Source of the DNA: Bacteroidia bacterium
GTDB lineage: Bacteria > Bacteroidota > Bacteroidia > B-17B0 > Aurantibacillaceae
Assembly: GCA_016787705.1 (NCBI GenBank)
Contig: JAEUTP010000008.1
Span: forward strand, 806,001 to 870,000
Length of the DNA stretch: 64,000 nt
Direction: 5' to 3'
This document shows, piece by piece, positions 18,244-27,134 of the stretch. The position numbers and the translations under genes are program-made. Under the pieces are notes generated by a model. It did no database searches and was not told where the DNA came from. It saw only the letters and a program-made list of their open reading frames with translations. Position 1 is the first letter of the stretch; every line of letters starts with the position of its first letter.

Positions 18244-19435
18244 GGGTAATAAAAAATTCATATACATGTTTTGTGGCATTTTTGCTTTGGTAATTGCCAT
18301 ACAGTTTTATATGCCTAAAGAAACCAATTGGTCGCGTACGTATTTAAATAAAAGCAAAACGCCTTTTGGTTGCTTTGCTATTTATAACTTAATGCAAAAC
18401 GTATATTCTAAAAGCTTTAAAGCCAATAATCAAACTTTATATAATTTAAATGAATTGCAGCAAAAAAAGGCATCGTTGCTCATTGTAAACGATAATATTA
18501 ATTTTAATAAGAACGATATGCGTTCTTTATTTGAATTTTTACATAAAGGCAACAGCGTTTTTATAGCGGTTAATTCTTTTAATGGCGCCCTTGCAGATAC
18601 GTTTCATTTGCGAACAGAACTGGATTATGCAGATTATTTTGTGTCAATCGATTCTTTAATAAAAAAAGATGGAGTAAAAATAAAACTTAACGCCGTTAAT
18701 TATAAAAAACAATCGTTTGCCTATTCGCGGATTGCTACCAGTGCGTATTTTACAAGCTTTGATACCAGTTGTTTTATGGTACATGCAAACATGGGTAATG
18801 ATAAAGCCTGTTTTATTTCTACACATATTGGCAAGGGCACCTTATATTTAATGAGCATGCCCGATGCGTTTGGTAATTATTTTATTGTTGATCATGCTAA
18901 TCGTCAGCTCGCTTATGCCATGCTTTCAAAAATTAAAAACGATGAATTAATATGGGACGAATATTATAAAACCTATAATATTACCAGCTACTCGTTTATT
19001 AAATTTATTTTAGAAAGTGATGCTTTATACACGGCGTATTTACTCGTTATTTTTATTATTATTCTTTACATGATCTTTGAGGGGCGCCGCCGCCAGAGAG
19101 CAATACCCGTGGTGGCACCGCCTGTAAACAGTACCCTGGAGTTTGTTAATGTAGTAAGTCATGTGTATTATAATAGCAAGAATCATCAAAGCATTGCCGC
19201 CGAAAAAATAAGATACTTTTATGAAACAATTCGCAAAAGGTTTCATGTAAATACAAATCAAATTAATGAAGAATTTTTTAGTGCGGTTACTGAACTAAGT
19301 GGCGTAGAAAAAAAATTAGTAAAGCAATTGTTTATTTACTGCGAAAAATTGAAACAACCGCAGGAAATTAATGAAAATGAATTAGTAGAATTAAACAGGC
19401 AAATACATAACTTTAATAAAAACAGCTTACGATAA
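18236..19435 (+). CDS. DUF4350-domain membrane protein
   Basis: 399 residues, start GTG at 18236 inside the end of the previous gene. A helix near residues 8-25, then a soluble domain (about 30-245, DUF4350 type, a GATase-like fold: KASLLIVNDNINFNKNDMRS, then GKGTLYLMSMPDAFGNY), then a helix at about 262-282. The cytoplasmic tail holds basic EGRRRQRAIP and a helical domain. Its TAA overlaps the next ATG by one base (TAATG). It is a conserved neighbour of moxR in Bacteroidota; precise role unknown. Confidence 0.82.
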   Translation: MFKGNKKFIYMFCGIFALVIAIQFYMPKETNWSRTYLNKSKTPFGCFAIYNLMQNVYSKSFKANNQTLYNLNELQQKKASLLIVNDNINFNKNDMRSLFEFLHKGNSVFIAVNSFNGALADTFHLRTELDYADYFVSIDSLIKKDGVKIKLNAVNYKKQSFAYSRIATSAYFTSFDTSCFMVHANMGNDKACFISTHIGKGTLYLMSMPDAFGNYFIVDHANRQLAYAMLSKIKNDELIWDEYYKTYNITSYSFIKFILESDALYTAYLLVIFIIILYMIFEGRRRQRAIPVVAPPVNSTLEFVNVVSHVYYNSKNHQSIAAEKIRYFYETIRKRFHVNTNQINEEFFSAVTELSGVEKKLVKQLFIYCEKLKQPQEINENELVELNRQIHNFNKNSLR

Positions 19436-20409
19436 TGGAAAATCAATTTGAAAACAGAATAGACCTGAGCGATCTTGTAACGAAGACACAAGGCGTAAAA
19501 AACGAGGTATTAAAATACATTGTTGGGCAACAGCAATTAATAGATCTGTTGTTAATTGCTTTGTTGGCCGATGGCCATGTATTAATAGAGGGTGTACCCG
19601 GTGTGGCAAAAACACTCACCTCTAAACTTTTGGCAAAAACAATTGATGCCGAATTTAAACGCATACAGTTTACACCCGATCTTATGCCAAGTGATATAAT
19701 TGGTACATCTATCTTTAATGCCAAAACAACCGACTTTGAATTTAAGAAAGGTCCTTTGTTTGCGAATATTGTTTTAGCCGATGAGATAAACCGTTCGCCG
19801 GCAAAAACACAGGCGGCTTTGTTTGAAGCTATGGAAGAAAGACAGATTACAGTAGATGGTAAAACTTATCCGTTGGATCTTCCGTTTATGGTACTGGCAA
19901 CACAAAATCCAATAGAACAAGAGGGAACATATCGTTTGCCGGAAGCTCAGCTCGACCGTTTTTTATTTAAGATCCACGTGGGATATCCTTCGCTGGAAGA
20001 TGAAGGAACCATGCTCATGAACTTTCATAACAATTCACACGTCATCGATTTTACAAAAGTAACCAAGGTTTTAAATAGAGCATCTATTAACGAACTTAAA
20101 AAGATCGCTTCTAAAATTGTGATGGAAGAGAATCTTATAAAATATATTTCGCAAATAGTTCATGCCACAAGAAAGAATGCAGGACTATTTTTGGGTGCAT
20201 CGCCTCGTGCATCACTTGCTATTTTAAATGCGGCAAAAGCAAATGCCTGCATCCAGAATCGTGATTTTGTAACACCTGATGATATTAAATTTGTGTCTTT
20301 CCCGGTATTGCGCCATCGCGTGATGTTAACACCCGAAAAAGAAATGGAAGGCGTTGCAGTAGATGCTATCATTCAACAGATAATTGACAAGGTGGAGGTT
20401 CCACGTTAG
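19435..20409 (+). CDS. MoxR-family AAA+ ATPase
   Basis: 324 residues. Walker A GVPGVAKT (about residues 55-62), Walker B VLADEINR (about 116-123), sensor and arginine-finger blocks LATQNPIEQEGTYRLPEAQLDRF, and a lid domain with ASPRASLAILNAAKA. MoxR ATPases act as chaperones that mature or assemble protein complexes, usually with vWA/DUF58 partners. The DUF58 partner lies 533 nt downstream, unusually far because a GxxExxY cassette sits between them. Confidence 0.95.
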   Translation: MENQFENRIDLSDLVTKTQGVKNEVLKYIVGQQQLIDLLLIALLADGHVLIEGVPGVAKTLTSKLLAKTIDAEFKRIQFTPDLMPSDIIGTSIFNAKTTDFEFKKGPLFANIVLADEINRSPAKTQAALFEAMEERQITVDGKTYPLDLPFMVLATQNPIEQEGTYRLPEAQLDRFLFKIHVGYPSLEDEGTMLMNFHNNSHVIDFTKVTKVLNRASINELKKIASKIVMEENLIKYISQIVHATRKNAGLFLGASPRASLAILNAAKANACIQNRDFVTPDDIKFVSFPVLRHRVMLTPEKEMEGVAVDAIIQQIIDKVEVPR

Positions 20410-20411
20410 TT

Positions 20412-20936
20412 TTAACCACTAAGAACACGAAGAAAGCTCAAAGAACACAAAGAAAAAATAAATATCATAACACTAATATATTAATGACAGAAAATGAGAT
20501 ATCTCAAGTAGTAGTGGATTGCGCTTTTAAAGTACATAAAACTTTGGGGGCCGGGCTTTTGGAAAGCGCTTATGAAGAATGTTTGTTTTTTGAATTGAAG
20601 AAATCCGGCTTAATTGTTGAAAAGCAGAAAGGCCTTCCTCTGGTTTATGAGAGTGTAAAATTAGATGTCGGTTATAGAATTGATATAATCATTGAAAACA
20701 AATTCATTATTGAAATTAAATCAGTAGAAGCATTAAATGAAGTTCATTTAGCGCAGGTCTTAACATATTTAAAGCTGTCAAATTGTAAATTCGGGTTACT
20801 GATCAACTTTAATGTAAAACTCATTAAAGATGGCATGAAACGAGTAATTAATGGAAAATTAGAAAGAGAATTAAATGAAAAATAGAAATTACTTAGTGGC
20901 CTTAGTGAAAACTTTGTGCTCTTTGTGGTTAAGTAG
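20412..20936. mobile_element. GxxExxY cassette bounded by inverted repeats
   Basis: The left flank (20412-20453) begins TTAACCACTAAGAACACGAAG. The right flank, read on the minus strand from 20932, begins TTAACCACAAAGAGCACAAAG. The 21-nt blocks match at 18 positions and face each other around the GxxExxY gene. The cassette lies between moxR and the DUF58 gene, which elsewhere are normally adjacent. Related flanks without the gene occur at 59517-59605. I infer an inserted cassette; no transposase is present and no target duplication was found by eye. Confidence 0.6.
20484..20885 (+). CDS. GxxExxY family protein (PD-(D/E)XK nuclease-like)
   Basis: 133 residues. The namesake motif GLLESAY lies at about residues 23-29, after FKVHKTLGA. 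A nuclease-like core follows: YRIDIIIENKFIIEIKSVEA, with Asp and the E-x-K pair of the PD-(D/E)XK fold, then a conserved Gln in LAQVLTYLKL. Biochemical function is not established. The gene lies inside the MoxR/DUF58 operon, bounded by inverted repeats, and is probably an acquired passenger. Confidence 0.85.
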   Translation: MTENEISQVVVDCAFKVHKTLGAGLLESAYEECLFFELKKSGLIVEKQKGLPLVYESVKLDVGYRIDIIIENKFIIEIKSVEALNEVHLAQVLTYLKLSNCKFGLLINFNVKLIKDGMKRVINGKLERELNEK

Positions 20937-20942
20937 CTAGAG

Positions 20943-22292
20943 ATGTTAACGAAAGCAAGAAAAATATTTAAACAATTACGATTAACCAAATGGTTTTATC
21001 GCGCCATATTTGCTTTGATAGTAGTTTTTATTATTGCTTTTTTGTTTGATGTGCTTTATGATATTGGGTATATTTTATTATTTCTCTTAATTTTCACGAG
21101 CAGTATTGATATTTTTATTCTTTTTAGAAATGAACAACCGGTAAGTGCTCAACGTCGTTCAAAATTTCAACGCTTAAGCAATGGCGATGTAAATGACCTG
21201 GAGTTAGAGATTCATAATTATTTTCCGTTTAAAATAAAGTTTTCTATTATTGATGAGTTACCGGTTCAGTTTCAGCTACGTAATTTTAAAATAGATTCTT
21301 TTTTAGAGAAGGCTTCTTCCAAACGCTTCAAATATCAATTGCGCCCGGTTGAAAGAGGAGAATATCATTTTGGACTGATAAATGTATTTGTTTGTACACC
21401 TATTAATTTAATTGAGCGTCATATAAAAGTAGAAGATCCCTTTATGATGCCATGCTATCCTTCGTTTTTAAAATTACGCCAATATGAATTGCTGGCTATA
21501 AGCAATCGCTTGTCAGAATTAGGTGTAAAAAAAATACGACGTGTTGGCCACAGCACCGAATTTGAACAAATAAAAGAATACGTTTCGGGCGATGATATTC
21601 GTACAATAAACTGGAAGGCCACTGCGCGCAGAAACCAATTAATGATCAATCATTACCGTGATGAACGTGCACAGCAGGTGTATTGTTTGGTAGATATGGG
21701 TCGAATTATGAAAATGCCTTTTGAACAATTAACGCTTTTAGATTATGCCATTAATGCCAGTTTAGTGTTAGGCCATGTGGCCTGGATAAAACAGGATAAG
21801 CCGGGCCTGATAGGTTTTTCTCATAAAATAAATACCGCTGTAACCGCCGATAGAAAAGGAAATCAATTGCTGCGTTTGCAGGAAGCTTTATACAATGCTA
21901 AAACCAATTTTGAAGAAAGTAATTATGAGCATTTACTGTCGTTTACGCGCACGAAGATCACGCAACGAAGCTTGTTATTATTGTTCAGCAATTTTGAAAC
22001 ATTGAACGGCTTACGCCGGCAATTAAAATACATTCGCAAAATGGCTACGCAGCATTTGATAGTTGTTATCTTTTTTGAAAATACCGAGCTGAAGGATCTA
22101 TTAGAACAAAAACCTAAAAATACATTTCAGATCTACGAACAAACCATTGCGCAAAAATTTGATTATGAAAAACGCCAGATCACTAAAGAGTTACAGCAAT
22201 ACGGCATCTTAAGCGTTTATACAACGCCACAACAATTAACGGTTAATACTTTAAATAAATACCTTGAAATTAAAACAAGAGGAATGATTTGA
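20943..22292 (+). CDS. DUF58-domain membrane protein (MoxR partner)
   Basis: 449 residues. Two N-terminal hydrophobic segments (about 21-60) anchor it. A beta-rich domain (about 70-200) follows, then the DUF58 core with RRVGHSTEFEQIKEYVSGDD and INWKATARRNQLMINHYRDE and a degenerate vWA-type domain (YCLVDMGRIM). DUF58 proteins are standard partners of MoxR ATPases. Last gene of the operon; the ATG lies 7 nt after the right repeat of the inserted cassette, so the cassette now supplies its leader. Confidence 0.92.
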   Translation: MLTKARKIFKQLRLTKWFYRAIFALIVVFIIAFLFDVLYDIGYILLFLLIFTSSIDIFILFRNEQPVSAQRRSKFQRLSNGDVNDLELEIHNYFPFKIKFSIIDELPVQFQLRNFKIDSFLEKASSKRFKYQLRPVERGEYHFGLINVFVCTPINLIERHIKVEDPFMMPCYPSFLKLRQYELLAISNRLSELGVKKIRRVGHSTEFEQIKEYVSGDDIRTINWKATARRNQLMINHYRDERAQQVYCLVDMGRIMKMPFEQLTLLDYAINASLVLGHVAWIKQDKPGLIGFSHKINTAVTADRKGNQLLRLQEALYNAKTNFEESNYEHLLSFTRTKITQRSLLLLFSNFETLNGLRRQLKYIRKMATQHLIVVIFFENTELKDLLEQKPKNTFQIYEQTIAQKFDYEKRQITKELQQYGILSVYTTPQQLTVNTLNKYLEIKTRGMI

Positions 22293-22325
22293 TAAAACAA
22301 ATCTGGTTAATTTTTTATTTTTTTT

Positions 22326-22511
22326 GGCGTGCCCCTTCGGGTCGGGCTTTCGCCTCAAGTCCTCGTTCCGCTTCTCTTCACTGTGGGCTTTTAGCTCTAT
22401 CCCTCACGCAGCTGTTCGTATGTTGCGAGGGATGTGAAAGGTTTAGTTCTTTTGCCGGCAAAGGCAAAAAACCTTAGCGCAGCGAAGCCTGAAGCAGCCC
22501 GGCCGGCGCCC
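22326..22511. repeat. GC-rich repeat element between DUF58 gene and terminator
   Basis: About 186 bp of markedly GC-rich sequence in an AT-rich genome. It starts with GGCGTGCCCCTTCGGG and ends GGCCGGCGCCC, with short self-complementary pieces (CCCCTTCGGG, GCCGGC). It contains phrases such as TCGGGCTTTCGC and AGCTCTATCCCTCACGC that I recall as recurrent in Bacteroidota genomes. A 62-residue open frame across it is very probably not coding. Family and copy number cannot be judged from one window. Confidence 0.6.
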
Positions 22512-22542
22512 AAATAAGACTTATGGTTTCTTTCGTAAAATA

Positions 22543-22571
22543 AAAAAGCCACTAGTAATTAGTGGCTTTTT
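22543..22571. terminator. Bidirectional terminator
   Basis: Perfect 12-bp stem AAAAAGCCACTA (22543-22554) with TAGTGGCTTTTT (22560-22571) around a 5-nt loop. It sits between the convergent ends of the DUF58 operon and the minus-strand lipoprotein gene, and has T-tracts on both strands. Confidence 0.85.
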
Positions 22572-22590
22572 ATATAGATATAATTTAAAA

Positions 22591-23526
22591 TTAATTGATC
22601 ATTATATTTCTTACTCTTGCTATCTCTTCAATGATCTCTTTGAGCTGAGCTTCAGTAATATTTACTGTACTCTTACTTTTGTTAACGATCACTAACTGGC
22701 CATTTACTTCTTTGGTTTCAGGCTCAACGTATTGGTAACTGATATCTATTTTACTATAAATTTCTTTTAATTTTTCAAACTCAGTTACAATTTGTGCAAA
22801 ATACTTATCGTTTTTGTACGCATTTAAAATAACTAATATATTATCCAGGTTAATTTTTTCAAAACCTAAACGCTCCGTTAGTTCTTTATTTGGTTTTTGT
22901 TTAGCAACCTGGCAGGCAATATTAACACCTTCTAACCAGGCGCCGCTTATCATTAAAACACTTAATTCATTACGGTTTTGGGTTCTTAAATGAGCATCCA
23001 TTTTATTAAAATTATCGGTGCTGATAAATATAAGTGAATCGTAATTTTTAGTATTAGTTGCCAAACGTTTTAAGGTCTCAAAATCAAAAAACTGACCAAT
23101 GTGAATATCATCGCCAAGGTCTTTAATGTTTTGCAGGTAATTCATGGCTGAAAAGGTTTTTTCGTAAATATTAATATAACCAAGGTCGGCACTGTAAACA
23201 CCAATGTTAAAGGCTATTTTATAATTGGTATTATATTTTATAAGATTGGTTGATGGGTTTAATAAACTTGCGTCATACCCCTGGCCGTTATCTTTTAACA
23301 TGGTTGCCATTTCTAAAGGAGAAGGAATTGACATGATAATGTTATTGATAACCTCGGCAGAAATATCGGGTTTTACTTTTGCAGGTAAAGTATCAACAAC
23401 TTCTTTTTTCTCAACCAATTTTTCTTCCTCTCCTCCACAGCCAATAAACAGCGAAAAAAGAGGCATAAGTAAATAAATACCAAAACGGGTAAAATCAGTT
23501 TGGCGTAGCTCACTACAAGTTTTCAT
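22591..23526 (-). CDS. Lipoprotein of ABC-exporter operon
   Basis: 311 residues. Signal with lipobox LFIGC (Cys30) preceded by a hydrophobic stretch. The mature N-terminus is acidic, followed by a helical domain with no named family. Recognisable blocks are SPLEMATMLKDNG, IAFNIGVYSADLGYINIYEK and LMISGAWLEGVNIACQVA. Last gene of a four-gene minus-strand operon with the ABC transporter and the giant exported protein. A role in that system is inferred from context. Confidence 0.75.
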   Translation of the reverse strand: MKTCSELRQTDFTRFGIYLLMPLFSLFIGCGGEEEKLVEKKEVVDTLPAKVKPDISAEVINNIIMSIPSPLEMATMLKDNGQGYDASLLNPSTNLIKYNTNYKIAFNIGVYSADLGYINIYEKTFSAMNYLQNIKDLGDDIHIGQFFDFETLKRLATNTKNYDSLIFISTDNFNKMDAHLRTQNRNELSVLMISGAWLEGVNIACQVAKQKPNKELTERLGFEKINLDNILVILNAYKNDKYFAQIVTEFEKLKEIYSKIDISYQYVEPETKEVNGQLVIVNKSKSTVNITEAQLKEIIEEIARVRNIMIN

Positions 23527-23550
23527 AATAGTTTTTGTAAATAATAAAGA

Positions 23551-23961
23551 TTAAGATTTTGTGAAGCCTAAGATGTTTACGCCGCAAGGGTCTTTAGAGT
23601 CCTCATAAAACGATTCAATATAATAAATACCGGTTGCACTGCAAGGGTATTGAATAGACGGGTATACTTTCTTTTTTTGTTTGTTGGTAGCAATTAAATT
23701 TTTGTCTTTATCGTAAACATTTACAATTAAACGACTGCCTTTAATTGCCTGGTCGCAACACAAAACCATATAAGTAGATCCTTTGCTAAAAAGATAGGTA
23801 ACCATGTTTGGTTTATCTACCAACTTGGTATTATCAATGTAAATGGTTTTTAAATAGGTAAAACTTCCCAGTTTAGAGTTGCAGTTATCAGAAACGCATT
23901 GCGCTTTCAAAAAACAGCTTGCAAAGAGTAAGCTCAAGCCAAGAATGAATTTTGTTTTCAT
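23551..23961 (-). CDS. Small exported protein of ABC-exporter operon
   Basis: 136 residues with a Sec signal peptide (LGLSLLFASCFLKAQ) and six cysteines in the mature part (CVSDNCNSK, CCDQ, CSATG, CGVN). It looks like a small beta-sandwich. The first 15 residues of the signal also contain SCF, but there is no convincing lipobox context. It lies 24 nt before the lipoprotein gene and 33 nt after the transporter gene. Function unknown. Confidence 0.7.
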   Translation of the reverse strand: MKTKFILGLSLLFASCFLKAQCVSDNCNSKLGSFTYLKTIYIDNTKLVDKPNMVTYLFSKGSTYMVLCCDQAIKGSRLIVNVYDKDKNLIATNKQKKKVYPSIQYPCSATGIYYIESFYEDSKDPCGVNILGFTKS

Positions 23962-23994
23962 GTAAAAATTATAATTAATGTTTATACCGTGAAA

Positions 23995-26900
23995 CTAGTG
24001 TTTACTAAACAAATTTAATGCTTTTTTAAGAACTTCAAAATATAAAAGAATGAACAGGATCAGCGAAATGAACCATACAACAAAGGCATTGAACCAAAAA
24101 GTGCTTATTTCTTTGCCAAAAAGGTATTTATAGGGCGAAAAGAAGTGAATATTGTAGGAAATATACTGTTTTGGAGGGTTAATATAAATAGGGTCTAATT
24201 GCTGATTTAAATGGTTATTTTCAACAATATACTTATTTTTTACATACTCTTTCCTTACAACATCCTCTAAATACTCGTTAGAATACTTATTTTTTACCCT
24301 CTGAAAACGGTCCTGGCCCTCTTTACTATCAACAAACCCCGATAATTTCAGATTTCGTTTGAGATCGTGCCTTATGAACTGGAAGTTGTAAAAGCGATTT
24401 AACCTGACGTAATAGTTATTTAAATTTTCAAATGTAATATCATTAAATTTTCCTGGTTTTAAATAACCAACATCTTTAAATACAACTTCTTTATTTATTG
24501 CTGCCTCCCTGTTTATTTCATTTCGAATAATAAGAAGTTTATCTTTTAATTCTTCCTGCGATTTGGCATCTTTTTCTTTTGATAAACGTAAAGCATCGGT
24601 TGCTATCTGAACAAGCTCAGGAATGTAATAGGTCATTTTATTATTTACCTGGCTTATGCTTTTATCAAATTCAAAAAAGGGTTCTTCATAATTATTATAC
24701 CTGAATTGCTGCACCATTAAGCCTTCATAAGCCCAGCGCGAGGGCATCATGCTGGCAATAGTGGGTACGCCTGAGCCGCCGCCAATAGCTGCGTTTAACT
24801 TATCAAACGTAAACATGGCGCCGCCCAAAATTAACTGTGGAATAATTAATAGCGGAATTAAAATGTAAATAGTTACAGCCGAATTAAATGCACTGGAAAT
24901 GTTTAAACCAATTACATTGGCACAACAACCCACTGTAAATAACATAAACCAGCATTGCAGGGTCATGCCTTTTAATTCGATAATATAATTGCCTATTAAT
25001 ACAAATAATAAACTTTGAATAGCCGAGATCACAAACAGGATCTTAATTTTGGAAAGATAATAGGCCAGCGGACTAAGATTTAAAAAGCGCTCACGTTTTA
25101 AGATCTTCCGGTCTTTATAAATTTCTTCGGCACTTACTGTTAAGCCAATAAAAAGCATAACAATTACACACATAAAAATATATGCAGGAATGTTATCATT
25201 ATCCTTAAAAACATATTCAGCACCCTTAACTCTTGATGTGTAACGTATCACAAACGATAGTAAAGCAGCAAGTACAGGCGCTTCTAATAAATTGATTAAT
25301 AAGTACTGTGTATTGCCCAGCTTTGAAAGTATATCGCGCTTTATAAAAACAAATAACTGTTTTATAATGCCCGGAATTTTAAATGAGTTAACTATTTTTT
25401 CTTTTACCTCTTTAAATTCAGGAAGTTTAATGTTTGTTTTAAAGGCTGTGTGCCACTCTTCAGGTTGTACTTTTCGATTGCCGGTATAATTGCCATATTC
25501 ATCTACCTCTTGCCCTTCTAAAATATTAAAGATCAATTCAGGATTTACGTTACCGCACAACTCACACTCTCCCATATCGCAATTAACATGGTTGGCAGCC
25601 TTTTTAAAATACATAACAGCTTCAACCGGGTTGCCGTAATAAATATTATAACCGCCCACATCCAACACACAAATTTTATCAAACATCTTAAATATGTCAG
25701 ACGATGGCTGATGGATAACCACAAAAATTAAATTACCTTTTAATGATAATTCTTTTAAAAGGTCCATCACGTTTTCCGAATCGCGGGATGATAGGCCTGA
25801 GGTTGGTTCATCTACAAATAAAATGGCAGGCTCGCGAATAAGATCCAGCGCAATATTTAAACGTTTACGCTGGCCACCGCTTATTTTTTTATTGAGGGCG
25901 TTACCAACAATAATATCTTTTGTTTCTAAAAGACCAAGGTTTTCTAATGTTTTTAATACAACTTCTTTTAGCTCGGTGGGTGATTTATCTTTAAAACATA
26001 ACTGTGCGTTAATGTAAAGATTTTGATATACCGTGAGCTCTTCAATTAAAAGATCGTCCTGCGAAATGTAACCTATCAATCCTTTTATCTGCGATTTATC
26101 AAAGGTTACATCCTGCCCGTTAATGCGTATGCTGCCGGCACTTGGCTTTTCTATGCCTGAAAGTACATTTAATAAGGTTGTTTTACCGGCACCACTGGCA
26201 CCCATAATGCCCACCAAAGCACTATGCGATTCGGAAAAATTAATATCACGTAAACCAATTTTGCCGCCTGGAAATTTGTATTCTAAATTCTCTACAACAA
26301 AACTTATTTTATTATGTTCGGTAGTGCTTAAAAACTGTTCAACAATATCAGAATAATAAATGGTACCGCGCGGTACCCTGAGGGTACTGCCGGGCGCCAA
26401 CAGGTAAACAATTTTCCTGTCAACCGGAATGCCGTTGATTTGTAATTCGTTAACACCCGAATAATTGGTGAATAATAAATTTACACTTGGAAAACGGATA
26501 GTAACGATCTCGCCGTCTAACCCTTCGGCGCGAATATGTGCTGCTTTGGATGTTTGCCCGGCAAAATCATTTATTACAACAAAATGCTGAGCTATATCTT
26601 CAGGAATGGGCACCTGTGTGAAAAAAGTTTCTGCAACGCGTTTTTCTTCTTCCGAAATATTAAAACCCTCGGCAGCTGTATTAATAATATCAATACGCGA
26701 TTCGGTAAACGAGTTATTTGCTTTTAGTAATTCGTATAAACGTACCAGCACAATTACCTTTTGTTTTTGAGCCAGCGTTTTATTTATTTTAATACAAATG
26801 GTAAGTGTACGTACAGAATCAGAAACGGATGTTCTTTTACGTTTTTTTGTTGTTGGTACTTCATCATCTCCTTCTACACCTTTTACAACTTTATCTTCTA

Positions 26901-27066
26901 ATAAATAATCATCGTAAAGCTTAAGATATTCTTCTGTTTTAGTTTTATTTAATTGAAATGCAAGGAAAGAGCGCACAAAATTGCGTTCAGAATCGCCACT
27001 GCCATCATCCTGTTTTGCGATAATGGCAAACAATTGCATTAATGCCCTAAGTATTTCCTCGCTCAT
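23995..27066 (-). CDS. ABCG-type ABC transporter with large N-terminal regulatory region
   Basis: 1023 residues. Residues 1-165 are helical (TerB-like in appearance). Residues 175-245 form a beta-rich, FHA-like segment. The ATPase domain (about 255-480) has Walker A MGASGAGKT (289-297), signature SGGQRKR (396-402) and Walker B ILFVDEPTSGL (about 415-425). A Cys cluster CDMGECELCGN follows (about 496-506). The ABC2-type membrane domain has about six helices (600-790), a long soluble loop and a last helix near 995-1015. ATPase first, then permease, is the ABCG order. Substrate unknown; the exported operon partners suggest an envelope export or assembly role. Confidence 0.85.
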   Translation of the reverse strand: MSEEILRALMQLFAIIAKQDDGSGDSERNFVRSFLAFQLNKTKTEEYLKLYDDYLLEDKVVKGVEGDDEVPTTKKRKRTSVSDSVRTLTICIKINKTLAQKQKVIVLVRLYELLKANNSFTESRIDIINTAAEGFNISEEEKRVAETFFTQVPIPEDIAQHFVVINDFAGQTSKAAHIRAEGLDGEIVTIRFPSVNLLFTNYSGVNELQINGIPVDRKIVYLLAPGSTLRVPRGTIYYSDIVEQFLSTTEHNKISFVVENLEYKFPGGKIGLRDINFSESHSALVGIMGASGAGKTTLLNVLSGIEKPSAGSIRINGQDVTFDKSQIKGLIGYISQDDLLIEELTVYQNLYINAQLCFKDKSPTELKEVVLKTLENLGLLETKDIIVGNALNKKISGGQRKRLNIALDLIREPAILFVDEPTSGLSSRDSENVMDLLKELSLKGNLIFVVIHQPSSDIFKMFDKICVLDVGGYNIYYGNPVEAVMYFKKAANHVNCDMGECELCGNVNPELIFNILEGQEVDEYGNYTGNRKVQPEEWHTAFKTNIKLPEFKEVKEKIVNSFKIPGIIKQLFVFIKRDILSKLGNTQYLLINLLEAPVLAALLSFVIRYTSRVKGAEYVFKDNDNIPAYIFMCVIVMLFIGLTVSAEEIYKDRKILKRERFLNLSPLAYYLSKIKILFVISAIQSLLFVLIGNYIIELKGMTLQCWFMLFTVGCCANVIGLNISSAFNSAVTIYILIPLLIIPQLILGGAMFTFDKLNAAIGGGSGVPTIASMMPSRWAYEGLMVQQFRYNNYEEPFFEFDKSISQVNNKMTYYIPELVQIATDALRLSKEKDAKSQEELKDKLLIIRNEINREAAINKEVVFKDVGYLKPGKFNDITFENLNNYYVRLNRFYNFQFIRHDLKRNLKLSGFVDSKEGQDRFQRVKNKYSNEYLEDVVRKEYVKNKYIVENNHLNQQLDPIYINPPKQYISYNIHFFSPYKYLFGKEISTFWFNAFVVWFISLILFILLYFEVLKKALNLFSKH

Positions 27067-27134
27067 AGTTTAAAGAGAACATTAAATTAAGCATTATTTT
27101 AATTCTATCTGATTTCTGCTAAAAAATAGCCGAA

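Noticed and set aside
22289..22477. 62-residue frame after the DUF58 gene
   Set aside because: It runs through the GC-rich repeat block, has no family pattern and its composition follows the repeat.
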